A DNA stretch of 64,000 nucleotides. Origin: Arminella tubonensis (GTDB lineage: Bacteria; Pseudomonadota; Alphaproteobacteria; Rhizobiales; Rhizobiaceae). The first letter of the stretch is position 1, and every line of letters starts with the position of its first letter. This document shows positions 51,424-59,593 of this stretch, piece by piece. The translations under genes were made by a program, and so were the position numbers. Location of the stretch: NCBI RefSeq assembly GCF_003240585.1, contig NZ_PCDP01000065.1, positions 62,001-126,000 of the forward strand, read 5' to 3'. Below the pieces are notes generated by a model, which saw nothing but the letters and a program-made list of their open reading frames with translations, did not search any database and had not been told where the DNA came from.

Positions 51424-52284
51424 ATGACGACCATCGAGGAGAGCGGCGCATTGCCGCCTGCGCCGCTGGGGAAAATTTATATCCGTCGCCATTCGATCGT
51501 CACGCGTTTGACCCATTGGCTGAACGTCCTCTGTCTAACCCTTTTGCTGATGAGTGGCATGCAGATATTCAATGCGCACCCGTCTCTCTACTGGGGTCAG
51601 TACGGCGCCGATGCGGATCCCTCGTGGCTGCAGATCGGCTCGCACGAAGAGGGGGACAACATCCGTGGCGCCCTGCGCATCGGCAGTCTGACAATCCCCA
51701 CCACTGGTGTCCTCGGCGCGTCCGTGGTCGATGGGCAGTTGACGGATCGCGCATTCCCCGCCTGGGCAACGATCCCAAGCTACCAGGATCTGGCGACGGG
51801 TCGTCGTTGGCACTTATTCTTCGCCTGGCTCTTTGTGATCAATGGCCTGCTGTATCTGCTCTACGGGTTCCTCGCCGGTCATTTCCGTCGTGATCTGATC
51901 CCCTCGTCAGAAGAGGTGCAGCCCCGCACGATCTGGCACGAGATCAAGGAACATGCGCGGCTGCGTTTTCCCAAAGGCGAGGCCGCCAGGCACTATAATG
52001 TACTGCAGAAGCTGACCTATATCGTCGTCATTTTCATTTTGTTGCCACTGATGCTGGCAACCGGGCTTACCATGTCTCCGAGCATCGACGCCGGGTATCC
52101 GTTTCTTCTCGATATCTTCGGGGGGCGCCAGTCCGCACGTGGCATCCACTTCATCACCGCCTGGTCCATCGTCATGTTCGTCATCGTCCACATTGTGATG
52201 GTTATTGTCTCCGGCCTCTGGAACAATATTCGATCGATGGTGACCGGCCGCTATGCGATCCGCACGGAGGTACCGAAGCCATGA
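51424..52284 (+). CDS. Membrane cytochrome b (thiosulfate-reductase/hydrogenase cyt-b type)
   Basis: A 286-residue four-helix membrane cytochrome b. Helix 1 begins RHSIVTRLTHWLNVLCLTLLLMSG (about residues 22-45) with the haem-ligand-type His residues, helices 2-4 include RRWHLFFAWLFVINGLLYLLYGFL, LTYIVVIFILLPLMLATGLTM and GIHFITAWSIVMFVIVHIVMVIV. This fold passes electrons between quinones and periplasmic oxidoreductases. The loop after helix 1 is long (about 60 residues), unlike most relatives. GGAGGAGC precedes the ATG at 51424. The gene overlaps the Moco oxidoreductase gene by 4 bases, so the two proteins form a functional pair. Confidence 0.9.
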   Translation: MTTIEESGALPPAPLGKIYIRRHSIVTRLTHWLNVLCLTLLLMSGMQIFNAHPSLYWGQYGADADPSWLQIGSHEEGDNIRGALRIGSLTIPTTGVLGASVVDGQLTDRAFPAWATIPSYQDLATGRRWHLFFAWLFVINGLLYLLYGFLAGHFRRDLIPSSEEVQPRTIWHEIKEHARLRFPKGEAARHYNVLQKLTYIVVIFILLPLMLATGLTMSPSIDAGYPFLLDIFGGRQSARGIHFITAWSIVMFVIVHIVMVIVSGLWNNIRSMVTGRYAIRTEVPKP

Positions 52285-53057
52285 GCACGTTGTTCACCCG
52301 CCGCCGTTTGCTGATCGGCTCGGCTGCCACACTTGGTGCCATTGGGCTCACCGGCTGCGACGATGTCGTGCAGAACCAGAACGTGCAGCAGGTACTGGCA
52401 ATGGCCGAGCGCTTGACGATGGGAAGCCAGCGCTTGCTGGTTTCGCCACAGACACTCGCTCGCGAATATACCGACAAGGACATCTCCCCGACCTTTCGCC
52501 CGAACGGTACCAGCCAGCCCGACAGCCAGGACTACGCCAAGTTGACGGAGACGGGCTTCGTCGACTGGCGCCTCAAGGTCGACGGCATGGTCAACCAGCC
52601 GATGGAGTTCTCGCTCGCTGATCTCAAGAAATTGCCTGCCCGCACCCAGATTACGCGCCACGACTGCGTCGAGGGCTGGAGTGCCATCGGCAAGTGGACC
52701 GGCGTCCCCCTCGGGCTTATCCTGCAGACAGCGGGTCTGAAGCCCGGCGCGCGATATGTGGTGTTTTATTGCGCCGATGAGTTGGAGCAAACGCTTGACG
52801 GCAGCGGGCGCTACTACGAGAGCATCGACCTGATCGATGCCTTCCATCCGCAGAGCATTCTCGCCTATTCGATGAACGACAAGGATCTCGAGGTCGCCCA
52901 CGGCGCGCCGTTGCGCCTGCGTGTCGAGCGTCATCTTGGATATAAGCACGCCAAGTACGTCATGCGCATCGAGGTTCGCGACAAGTACAGCGACCTCTGG
53001 GGCGGCAACGGCGGCTTCTGGGAAGACCGCGGCTATGAATGGTATGCGGGAATTTGA
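52281..53057 (+). CDS. Molybdopterin-dependent sulfite-oxidase-like oxidoreductase, Tat-exported
   Basis: A 258-residue Moco protein of the sulfite oxidase/YedY (MsrP) superfamily. The N-terminus FTRRRLLIGSAATLGAIGLTGC is a twin-arginine signal followed by a lipobox-like LTGC, suggesting export and perhaps lipid anchoring. The Mo-ligating Cys is in ITRHDCVEGWSAIGKWTGVPL (about residue 131), the superfamily signature, and AYSMNDKDLEVAHGAPLRL supports Moco binding. Its electron partner is the cytochrome b encoded just upstream rather than the MsrQ-type haem protein that accompanies MsrP. Substrate is not determined. Confidence 0.88.
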   Translation: MSTLFTRRRLLIGSAATLGAIGLTGCDDVVQNQNVQQVLAMAERLTMGSQRLLVSPQTLAREYTDKDISPTFRPNGTSQPDSQDYAKLTETGFVDWRLKVDGMVNQPMEFSLADLKKLPARTQITRHDCVEGWSAIGKWTGVPLGLILQTAGLKPGARYVVFYCADELEQTLDGSGRYYESIDLIDAFHPQSILAYSMNDKDLEVAHGAPLRLRVERHLGYKHAKYVMRIEVRDKYSDLWGGNGGFWEDRGYEWYAGI

Positions 53058-53470
53058 GTGATCTACCTTTCCACCCGCCCAGATGGGGCAGCCGGTGGGC
53101 GCTCGCTATTGTTTACACCGCAGCCGCTCTCTCTCATCTGGCAACGCCGGATAGCTTCCTGCGTATCACACCGGATTGGGTTCCATTTCCACGCCAGACG
53201 ATCATTGCGACAGGCATTTGCGAACTGGCCGGCGCCGTCGGAATTCTGACTGGGCGATATCGCCGAATAACGGGCATTGCGCTGGCACTTTATGCGATCT
53301 GCGTCTATCCGGCCAACATCAAGCATGCCTTGGACGGTCTTTCCGCCGGTGGCCACGACCCGCTTGGCTGGTGGTACCACATTCCCCGCCTCGCTTTGCA
53401 GCCGGTCATGGTCTGGTGGGCTCTCTTTGCCGGCGGCGTGGTCGACTGGCCCTTTAGGCGTCGCCGATGA
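53039..53470 (+). CDS. DoxX-like small membrane protein
   Basis: A roughly 140-residue membrane protein with about four hydrophobic segments (ALAIVYTAAALSHLA, IIATGICELAGAVGILTG, ITGIALALYAICVYPANI, ALQPVMVWWALFAGGVV), the arrangement of DoxX/DUF417-type proteins. The motif NIKHALDGLSAGGHDPLGWWYHIPRL is typical of this subgroup. It overlaps the end of the Moco gene. A TTG at 53054, overlapping that stop, is an alternative start giving 138 residues; neither has a strong ribosome-binding site. The role with the Moco/cytochrome pair is unknown. Confidence 0.8.
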   Translation: MVCGNLSDLPFHPPRWGSRWALAIVYTAAALSHLATPDSFLRITPDWVPFPRQTIIATGICELAGAVGILTGRYRRITGIALALYAICVYPANIKHALDGLSAGGHDPLGWWYHIPRLALQPVMVWWALFAGGVVDWPFRRRR

Positions 53471-53498
53471 CGTTTCGAGCGCGTTTCGATTGATCGCA

Positions 53499-53957
53499 TC
53501 AAATCGATGTGTGATCGTACCCTGCCAACTTGAAAAGCACCGCCTTCTTTGGGTCTGGAAAGCCCAACCAGACAAAGCCCTCGGCAATATTCTTGCTCAA
53601 GACCTGATTGAATAGCATCCCGCCCGCGAGCAGCCCGCTGCTATCAGCCCAATTTAGTGTCTCGTGAAGATCGGTTGAAAGCTGCCGATTTCCTCGACCA
53701 GAATAAGTAAGCTTGAACAAGAGCCTCTGCTTCAGTGAAATGCCTTTTAAGTGATCCTTGGCCGCAGCAATTGCTTTTTCCAGCGCCTTTAATCGTACGA
53801 CACCGCCGTGTCGGTGCGTGTCACCAAAATTCGTCTGGATCCGGGCGCTCGGGGTGCTGAGATAGACCTCAGCCAGAAAGTCGTCATCGCCGGTCATCCA
53901 ACCCACAGCCGAATTTATGTTTTCCTGTATCAACGGTGATGGGATAAAAAGACTCAC
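53499..53957 (-). CDS. Uncharacterised protein
   Basis: A 152-residue cytosolic protein that I do not recognise. It starts VSLFIPSPLIQENINSAVGWM, has a basic middle (ALEKAIAAAKDHLKGISLKQRLLFKLTYSGRG) and ends FKLAGYDHTSI. No signal or membrane segment is visible. The GTG at 53957 has GAAGG 7 bases upstream; the frame stays open another 105 bases with no good start there. It is convergent with the DoxX gene by 28 bases. Confidence 0.65.
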   Translation of the reverse strand: MSLFIPSPLIQENINSAVGWMTGDDDFLAEVYLSTPSARIQTNFGDTHRHGGVVRLKALEKAIAAAKDHLKGISLKQRLLFKLTYSGRGNRQLSTDLHETLNWADSSGLLAGGMLFNQVLSKNIAEGFVWLGFPDPKKAVLFKLAGYDHTSI

Positions 53958-54315
53958 GCTATTTCCTTCATTACGCGGTTCAAATGTACGGTGACGGACG
54001 CAGGTCTTCACAACGGCCCGACATGTGTCTGTTCTGCGCCAAGCCAATACGACATTGGGCAATTTTGTCGTTGTTGAAAACTAAAAACCCGCCAATTGAA
54101 GACAGCATCAATGTGCTACCCGCAAAAGCTTTACGTTTAAACCCAAGTGGTTGGTTCGATTGGCGACGTGTTGGTGCTGTAGCTGAAAACCAGGCGTCGC
54201 GACGCACGGGGCTTGGGAGCGACGCCTGGCCGGAGATATACGCCGGCGATATGGATCAAACGGACGCGATTTAACCCTGCACCGATCTTCTTCGTTCCTC
54301 CTGCCGGATCTGGTG
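53958..54315. other. 358-base intergenic stretch
   Basis: No gene, RNA or repeat could be supported here. It lies upstream of the leftward gene at 53499 and downstream of the leftward BA14K gene, so it should hold the promoter of the former. Confidence 0.5.
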
Positions 54316-54807
54316 TCAGTTTGCCACGCAAAAGTGCCGCGCACCGTCATTGCCGACGAATGTGCCGGTGCGACCATTGAAAGTCCGATATCGGCTGAAG
54401 CAGTATCGCGACCAAGCAGGCGACCAAGGTCGCAGTCCGGCATTGTGAATGTAATACCGACGGGGTGCGGCGTAGTAGTAACGCGGCGGCGGCGCGTACC
54501 CGCCATAACCGTACCCGGATCCGTAGTACGGGGAACCGTAATATCCCGAGCCGTAATACCCAGGCTGAGCGATGGCTGATCCGATAATCAGTCCCGTTGC
54601 CAACCCGGCCGCACCATAGCCCCAGCCACCGCCACCCCAGCCACCGCCACCCCAGCCTCCATATCCGTGATGCCAGCCGCCGCCCCAGCCGTGGTGCCAA
54701 TTATTGTTTCCGTGGTGCCAGTCATTTGCAGAGGCTGGCGAAAACGCCGCAGCCGTGATCGCAACGGCCGCGCCTGCGATGATAATAGACTTGACGAGAC
54801 TCTTCAT
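54316..54807 (-). CDS. BA14K-like exported protein with Gly/Trp/His-rich repeat
   Basis: A 163-residue exported protein. A signal peptide (SIIIAGAAVAITAAAFSPASA) ends near residue 28. The mature N-terminal half is low complexity: WHHG, NNNWHHGWGG, GGWGGGGWG, then GYYGSGYYGSPYYGSGYGYGGY. The C-terminal 35 residues YCFSRYRTFNGRTGTFVGNDGARHFC form the BA14K domain, found in immunoreactive and lectin-like surface proteins of Brucella and other Rhizobiales. A short hydrophobic stretch AAGLATGLIIGSAIA lies between. It probably sits in the periplasm or envelope. Function in rhizobia is not established. Confidence 0.87.
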   Translation of the reverse strand: MKSLVKSIIIAGAAVAITAAAFSPASANDWHHGNNNWHHGWGGGWHHGYGGWGGGGWGGGGWGYGAAGLATGLIIGSAIAQPGYYGSGYYGSPYYGSGYGYGGYAPPPRYYYAAPRRYYIHNAGLRPWSPAWSRYCFSRYRTFNGRTGTFVGNDGARHFCVAN

Positions 54808-55227
54808 GACCCTAGTCCTCCGAGCAAATTCGGTTGTGTTTCCGACACGTTGCGACCGCCCAGCCCCATTCAAACCGCGTCTGGAAATTTAGCGCGTTCG
54901 CACATTCAGAAAGAAACGAATTTCACTCCAATTGGTTCATCGTCGATGCGAAAATGTGGTGTCTTTCGGTTTATGGAATAACGACGTTGCTCGCAAGTCT
55001 GCCTCACCGCAACGAAAGGCCGGGCGTGGACGAACAGTTCCGGCATCTGAACCCGTCGCCATCGCTTCCACGCCAATATTCGGCGCAAGCGCCATCATCT
55101 GAGAACTCCGACGATGCTCCTCAAACGATGGGGGCCCTGAGCGTCTGAACGATGATGTCGCCAGAGGTCATTCTGGACAGCATTGGCAACGGGTGGCTAG
55201 GCTCCCTAGATTCTGCCATTTGGCATC

Positions 55228-55255
55228 AAAAAAAGCCCACAGTTGCGGGCTTTTT
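55228..55255. terminator. Bidirectional rho-independent terminator
   Basis: AAAAAAAGCCC, an 8-base loop, then GGGCTTTTT. The stem GCCC/GGGC is extended by A-T pairs, giving a T-run on both strands. For the leftward cold-shock gene this is the second hairpin met. Confidence 0.7.
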
Positions 55256-55347
55256 CCGGATTCGTTCAGAATGGTGGGTGCAAATGCCCCTCTAGGTTTC
55301 TCACAACGCTTTCAGCTTTGGAGGTGTCAAACCAGGTTTCACGGCAC

Positions 55348-55378
55348 AAAAAAAGGCCCGGAAAACCGAGCCCTTTTT
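55348..55378. terminator. Rho-independent terminator downstream of the cold-shock gene
   Basis: AAAAAAAGGCCCGG, loop AAAA, CCGAGCCCTTTTT: an imperfect G+C stem (two mismatches) flanked by an A-run and a T-run. It is about 260 bases after the cold-shock stop on the leftward strand and could act in both directions. Confidence 0.6.
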
Positions 55379-55636
55379 GCGATACATGTTGGTAGCATTA
55401 TGAGATTAATGTTTCCGGGAGTTCGTTGCGCCGGTAAAAATGATCGAGACTGTAATGGGAATTGACCACCGAAGTGAGGCCGACACCATTCAGCTTCTGT
55501 GTGGTTTGGAAGCATCCGCGCTGGTTTGGCGAGCGAGTTCCGAGACCGACACATGGTCGTTTGCGAATGTCTCAATGTCGATCGAACTCAATTTATTACA
55601 TCGAGACCACATTGGGCAGGCGACCAGCAGGGGGAT

Positions 55637-55951
55637 TTAGTTGGCGCGGCGCAAGCCCCATTCCCGCTCGAAAAGCTCTTCTGCATCCAACTCCCTCTCG
55701 TGCTTCCGGACAAACGGCTTGAATTTCGATGTCGATTCAGGGCTTGGAGGAAGAATGCCAAGCTTCACTGCCGATATCTTTCCGTTCTTTTCAAGAAGCT
55801 CGTAGGACATGCGAGTCCCCACTTCAGGATGAGCGAGATTCGCCTCTTCGATCTTACTGAGGTGCATGAAGACGTCGGCGCCGCCGTCATCGGGAGTGAT
55901 GAAACCGAAACCCTTGGATGGATCGAAGAACTTGACGGTACCTGCGGCCAT
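55637..55951 (-). CDS. Cold-shock domain protein with C-terminal extension
   Basis: A 104-residue nucleic-acid-binding protein. Residues 1-67 are a cold-shock domain with RNP1 as KGFGFITPDDG and RNP2 as DVFMHLSKI; usual CspA proteins have VFVHxS, so the Met is a small variation. The last 35 residues (SKFKPFVRKHERELDAEELFEREWG) form a charged helical tail absent from standard CspA. It binds single-stranded RNA or DNA and may act as an RNA chaperone. The promoter/leader carries a perfect 19-base inverted repeat. Confidence 0.92.
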   Translation of the reverse strand: MAAGTVKFFDPSKGFGFITPDDGGADVFMHLSKIEEANLAHPEVGTRMSYELLEKNGKISAVKLGILPPSPESTSKFKPFVRKHERELDAEELFEREWGLRRAN

Positions 55952-55994
55952 ACGGACCTCGTGTGGAAATTACATTTGGGGATGCCTATCGACG

Positions 55995-56013
55995 GTGGTC
56001 ACATGGTGACCAC
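55995..56013. promoter_or_regulatory. Perfect inverted repeat upstream of the cold-shock gene
   Basis: GTGGTCAC and GTGACCAC form an 8-base perfect inverted repeat around ATG, 44 bases before the start of the cold-shock gene. It could be a repressor operator or a hairpin in the mRNA leader that hides or frames translation signals, as cold-shock leaders often do. Confidence 0.55.
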
Positions 56014-56227
56014 ACGAACTGGTTCGGGAAATGGATTCCGAATCTGAGCGAGTCGCGGATTGGCGGGGACTAGGAATTCGGCCATTGCGTTGGCGACAAG
56101 CTATATAAAGAATGCGATCTGAACCGACGGCCACCAGAATTGCGGTGGCTCCTATGCGAGTTTGAGGCTGCTCACTTGCTAGGCAAAGTGCTATTTAATT
56201 AGCCACAGATCATATGGGAATAAAGCA

Positions 56228-56365
56228 ATGAAAGTCGTCAAACGCATCGAAAACTTCTTCGAACTCCGCAAGGCATACAAGGATCTCTCCTTACTCAACG
56301 ACGCCTCCTTAAAGGATATCGGCGTTTCCCGGTCGGAGATTCGCTCACGCGTCTATAGTGCGTAG
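56228..56365 (+). CDS. DUF1127 family small protein
   Basis: A 45-residue protein beginning MKVVKRIENFFELRKAYKD and continuing LSLLNDASLKDIGVSRSEI, the DUF1127 signature (L-x-x-L-x-D-x-x-L-x-D-I-G-x-x-R-x-E-I). Short Arg-rich DUF1127 proteins in rhizobia and Agrobacterium have been linked to RNA binding and to phosphate or carbon metabolism. AATAAAGCA precedes the ATG, a weak ribosome-binding site. It is monocistronic. Confidence 0.85.
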   Translation: MKVVKRIENFFELRKAYKDLSLLNDASLKDIGVSRSEIRSRVYSA

Positions 56366-56586
56366 CGCCCAATGCTCACCGAGCTTTGCGTTTTTCAGTA
56401 GGTGACAGGACAAACACCACTCTTGCCGTGGCCCCTTCCGAAAGTTTGAAATCTTTAGAATCCTCAATCAAAAGAGCTTCCTATCTTATGTTCGGTCGAG
56501 CGTACAGCTAGGCCCTATCTCGGGCACTTCCCCTCCCGTTCACCCTCCCACGCAACAGTGGCCCGCTGTTGAGGAGCCTAGATGGC

Positions 56587-57604
56587 TTAGTCGGTGGTCA
56601 GCTTGCTAGTTGGATCAACGCCTGCCCGGCTATCTCCCCGCACGAAGTTAGAAAGTTTGGTGATCGTGTTGAAATTCGCCGGGTTCCGGTATGAGCCAAA
56701 CTTGAAATACTGCTGCGCTCCCGGTTTGGAGCCGGTAAATCCAATGCGGCCGGTTGCTTCAGCGATCCTGTGACCGTTGGCCCAAATCTCAATGAGTCCA
56801 CGCTGATCCGGCGACATCCGAATATGGTAGACCATCGTCGTCCAACCCCCGAAAGGGTTCGGCAATTGACGATCAGTGTGAACTTCAAGACCGTCGTCAC
56901 AGCGAAGGTTGGCGATAGACTTCGGCGCGTCTGGCTGTGGCGACGTGATCAGCGGGTGTGAGAAAGATAAGGGAGCCTCAGGCTCATTTTTTGCCTTCAG
57001 CGCCGTAAGGACAGCGTCGGTTGAGGAATGGCCCCAAGGTGGATCCGATTTCGGGTTCTGACTCGCGATGTACACTCGGCACAGATCGTCTCTATCACCT
57101 CGTTTTGCTTTGTTATTGTTTTGCTCGATGGAGACAGTGAAAGTCCGACCTGTGAAGCGTTGGGCAATGATCGGCGAGTCTTTTGGGGAGCCATGCTCTT
57201 TCCATTGACCGATGACAAACCGATCCGTATCGGGCTTGATGCTGTTATCGACGTACATGTCGAAGCGGTACCAGACCTCGGCACCCATCTTCTTCCAGAC
57301 GGCGTTCGATTCCCAAAGCTCAGACCTCTCGGAACCTATCGCCCTCATAGCCGCCGTTATCGGCGATACATCCGGAGTGCTTTTCCTTGATCAATGCGTG
57401 GTTTTTGGGAAGAGGCCGGACCTCGGAGACCATGGCCGTACGGCCGTTTTCTCTCACGCCGAAACGGAAGCTGTTTTCCGGCCGGTGGCAAACATACCAC
57501 CGTGCTGACGGAGTCTTGGAAGCGAAGCTATCGCGCCAAACCTCTGCGTCCGCTGGGAACGGCTGAAGCAGTGCCGCGACAGGAACAAGGAAAATTGTGC
57601 GCAT
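56587..57604 (-). pseudogene. Polysaccharide lyase (heparin-lyase-I-like, PF14099), frame-broken
   Basis: Two overlapping leftward frames together make one exported lyase. The N-terminal part (57604 down to 57320) has a signal peptide (RTIFLVPVAALLQPFPADA) and ends GCIADNGGYEGDRFREV. The C-terminal part continues in another frame with SERSELWESNAVWKKMGAEVWYRFDMYVD, QWKEHGSPKDSPIIAQRF, GGWTTMVYHIRMSPDQRGLIEIWANGHRIAE and YFKFGSYRN, all family landmarks, to 56587. The join falls near 57330-57345, where the family's (E)RxEL motif begins. A one-base change restores one frame of about 340 residues. Either a real pseudogene or a sequence error. The family cleaves acidic polysaccharides; a role on exopolysaccharide is inferred. 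Confidence 0.72.
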
Positions 57605-57616
57605 ACGACGTCTCAT

Positions 57617-57924
57617 GCGAATTCCCCATCAAAAAAGTAGCGCTAAACGCCGAAGACATTGCCGACCAGAATACCTGCTTGTACCTCGCATGCGTTGGGC
57701 CGCATGAGGCTATAAACCCGCCTCCATTTCATGGATATGGATGGGCGGAAAACGTGAAATTGCTTGAGGCCTCCGCATTCATTCATTGCACAGGCGCGTT
57801 GCTCCAGCAAGAGAACGAAAAGAGCCGTTCCGACGGGAACCGCCAGGAGAATTAAGATTATGATGATGTTTGCCGCCGACGAAACTCGGCGCCATAATCG
57901 AGTGTCCTGAACAGAAATTCCGCA
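57617..57924. other. 308-base stretch without a supported gene
   Basis: It lies between the start of the lyase gene and the small rightward gene at 57925. Only shadow frames are seen; it should contain both divergent promoters. No palindrome of note was found. Confidence 0.4.
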
Positions 57925-58233
57925 ATGTGGCTTCGGCTAGAACTAGACGAAATCGATCTTATCCTTTCTTACATTCCCGAAGGTCTCTTGGCGGATAAGC
58001 TGAAAAAGGAACCGCACGCTGATACTGCTGCCTTTGTCCGAGCTGTGGCCACAGACGACGACCTAGAGGTCGATGATGATGCCGTGATTTCCAGGGGCGA
58101 CGATGGGGCCTTTGTGATGAGCTGGTCGTGGATTTCGAACCAGCAAGCCGGACTGCCAGAATACGACGAAGACGACGATACGGCCGAAGCAAGTTTCGGT
58201 GTAGCCCTTTGCCGCTGTCCGCAACTGCCCTAA
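57925..58233 (+). CDS. Small acidic hypothetical protein
   Basis: A 102-residue acidic protein. After a short helical start (LELDEIDLILSYIPEGLLADKLKKE) it has EVDDDAVISRGDDGAFVMSWSWI, a pattern I have seen in small hypothetical proteins of Rhizobiales accessory regions, but no function is known. No signal or membrane segment. It is followed 37 bases later by another small gene on the same strand, so the two may form an operon. Confidence 0.65.
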   Translation: MWLRLELDEIDLILSYIPEGLLADKLKKEPHADTAAFVRAVATDDDLEVDDDAVISRGDDGAFVMSWSWISNQQAGLPEYDEDDDTAEASFGVALCRCPQLP

Positions 58234-58270
58234 TCTGATTTCGAATTGCAGTCGAGAGAGGGTATGAACG

Positions 58271-58615
58271 ATGTCTGATAGTGATGACTGGCAGAGCGCG
58301 TCGTTAGCAGCGGCAACCGATTTCGCGGTGCGTTGTGCTCAACTCTATTCGCGACCGCCATCATCAGAGCCTACACTGGTGGGTATCATCAACACACTGA
58401 TGACGGAGCTTTGGGATCGGAATTTTAGTCAGGAGGAAATCCGCACTGCCTTCCAGGCAGCGTTAGATGATATGCCGCGTTATGCGGCAGGCGAGGAACG
58501 GCGAAGTAATTTCGATCAAAAGCCATTCACCCATTTGCGTGCCGATCTCACCTCACGCACCGCTAAAGCACGGAACATTCGGCGATGGTGTGAACAGCAC
58601 GCCGGTTTCCTCTAA
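58271..58615 (+). CDS. Small hypothetical protein
   Basis: A 114-residue, mostly helical protein (AAATDFAVRCAQLYSRPPSS, LVGIINTLMTELWDRNFSQEEIRTAFQAALDDMPRYAAGEERR), with no signal or membrane segment and no recognised family. GAGAGGG lies upstream of the ATG. It is downstream of the small gene at 57925 on the same strand. Confidence 0.6.
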   Translation: MSDSDDWQSASLAAATDFAVRCAQLYSRPPSSEPTLVGIINTLMTELWDRNFSQEEIRTAFQAALDDMPRYAAGEERRSNFDQKPFTHLRADLTSRTAKARNIRRWCEQHAGFL

Positions 58616-58955
58616 GGGGTATTCGCCATACTAAACGAGCTTTGGAACTATTGTTTGCGGGCTAGCATCGCACGTGGGTTTCAACGCTACAAATAAGAAA
58701 ATTACGTTGCGTAATGCAAGCTTGCTTTCAGCAGTAGGTCGTGCTTTTAATCGCGATACTAGAATGATTTCTCCTCAAAAATCGCTTTATGAGCGAGTAG
58801 ACCGGAGATCGTAGATCTCTATCGGAACTAGTTCGGTGTTGTGGGGCACGTGAACGGCAACATTATCACCCTCGATTTGGTTTTTCGAAAGCTGCGTTCG
58901 CCAAGGCGAAGAGTGGCTGCGGTGAAATTATGTGGCAGGAGCATAGGGAGACGAC
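58616..58955. other. 340-base AT-richer intergenic stretch
   Basis: No gene is supported. The base composition is clearly more AT-rich than the flanks, especially at 58680-58800. It should hold the promoter of the gene at 58956. Confidence 0.45.
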
Positions 58956-59516
58956 GTGAACGCCATGGGAAATGACCAAGAACCTTTCCAGGGCGACCGT
59001 GCTTTGGATGTGAAGGAGAAAGGCGCACGCCTAAGAAGAAATTGGGGAGAAGCCACGGGTTCGTCTTTTGACTGTGATATCTCCTCATCCAAAAGGAGCC
59101 CAATTGAGGAGGTTGTCGAGTATATCGCGAACCTGTCCTCGACACTCTTGCTTGCACTTCTGCTTGTAACGTCGATAGGCGTTGCGTCGGCCCGCTCAAC
59201 GGAAGCAAACACCTTGGGCACTGTTTCCGACGGAACATTAGGGATGTGCGCTTCCTTGAAGGGTTTCTCTGTTGAGTATTGCCGATGTGTAATCCGCACA
59301 TCAAAAGAAATCGATGAAAACGATACTATACTTGCCTTCTTCCTAGCTAATGTGCAAAGCGAAACTAAAGGAAGAGAAGTTTACAGGGCAATTATAGATG
59401 GAGACACGTTCAACGAGCACAATTTCTCTGCCGTTAGGCAGAAAAAAGACTTCGTTGAAGGTCAATCGCGCCTGTTTGTACATAGAATTCAGCTTGAGTG
59501 TAGCGACATCAAATAG
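58956..59516 (+). CDS. Putative membrane-anchored hypothetical protein
   Basis: A 186-residue protein with a single hydrophobic segment LSSTLLLALLLVTSIGVASA (about residues 60-79). The part after it has a GMCASLKGFSVEYCRCVIR cysteine cluster and an acidic/charged C-terminus ending RIQLECSDIK, compatible with an exported disulfide-bonded domain. If the true start lay nearer the hydrophobic segment, this would be a signal peptide; the first 55 residues look unconserved. A GTG start has AGGGAG 5 bases upstream. The gene is more AT-rich than its neighbours. No family recognised. Confidence 0.55.
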   Translation: MNAMGNDQEPFQGDRALDVKEKGARLRRNWGEATGSSFDCDISSSKRSPIEEVVEYIANLSSTLLLALLLVTSIGVASARSTEANTLGTVSDGTLGMCASLKGFSVEYCRCVIRTSKEIDENDTILAFFLANVQSETKGREVYRAIIDGDTFNEHNFSAVRQKKDFVEGQSRLFVHRIQLECSDIK

Positions 59517-59593
59517 CAGGGGATTTCGTTGGAGGCCATGGGCGAGCGGTGAAGCTGAGTGTCGAGATTTTATACCGGGGGGGACAAGACTGA

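Larger units (their letters stand above)
54808..55636. other. 829-base stretch without genes, with two terminator-like hairpins
   Basis: It runs from the BA14K start to the end of the cold-shock gene. No open frame here has a plausible start, family match or codon use. Two terminator hairpins (55228-55255 and 55348-55378) lie in it; the remainder, including the BA14K promoter, shows nothing I can name. Confidence 0.5.

Noticed and set aside
55140..55400. Possible tRNA or small RNA around the two terminator-like hairpins
   Set aside because: No cloverleaf, T-loop (GGTTCGA) or conserved anticodon arm could be found; the two hairpins are explained as terminators.
56553..56571. Hairpin CAACAG/CTGTTG just past the end of the lyase gene
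   Set aside because: Only six pairs and no T-run on the leftward strand; too weak to call a terminator.
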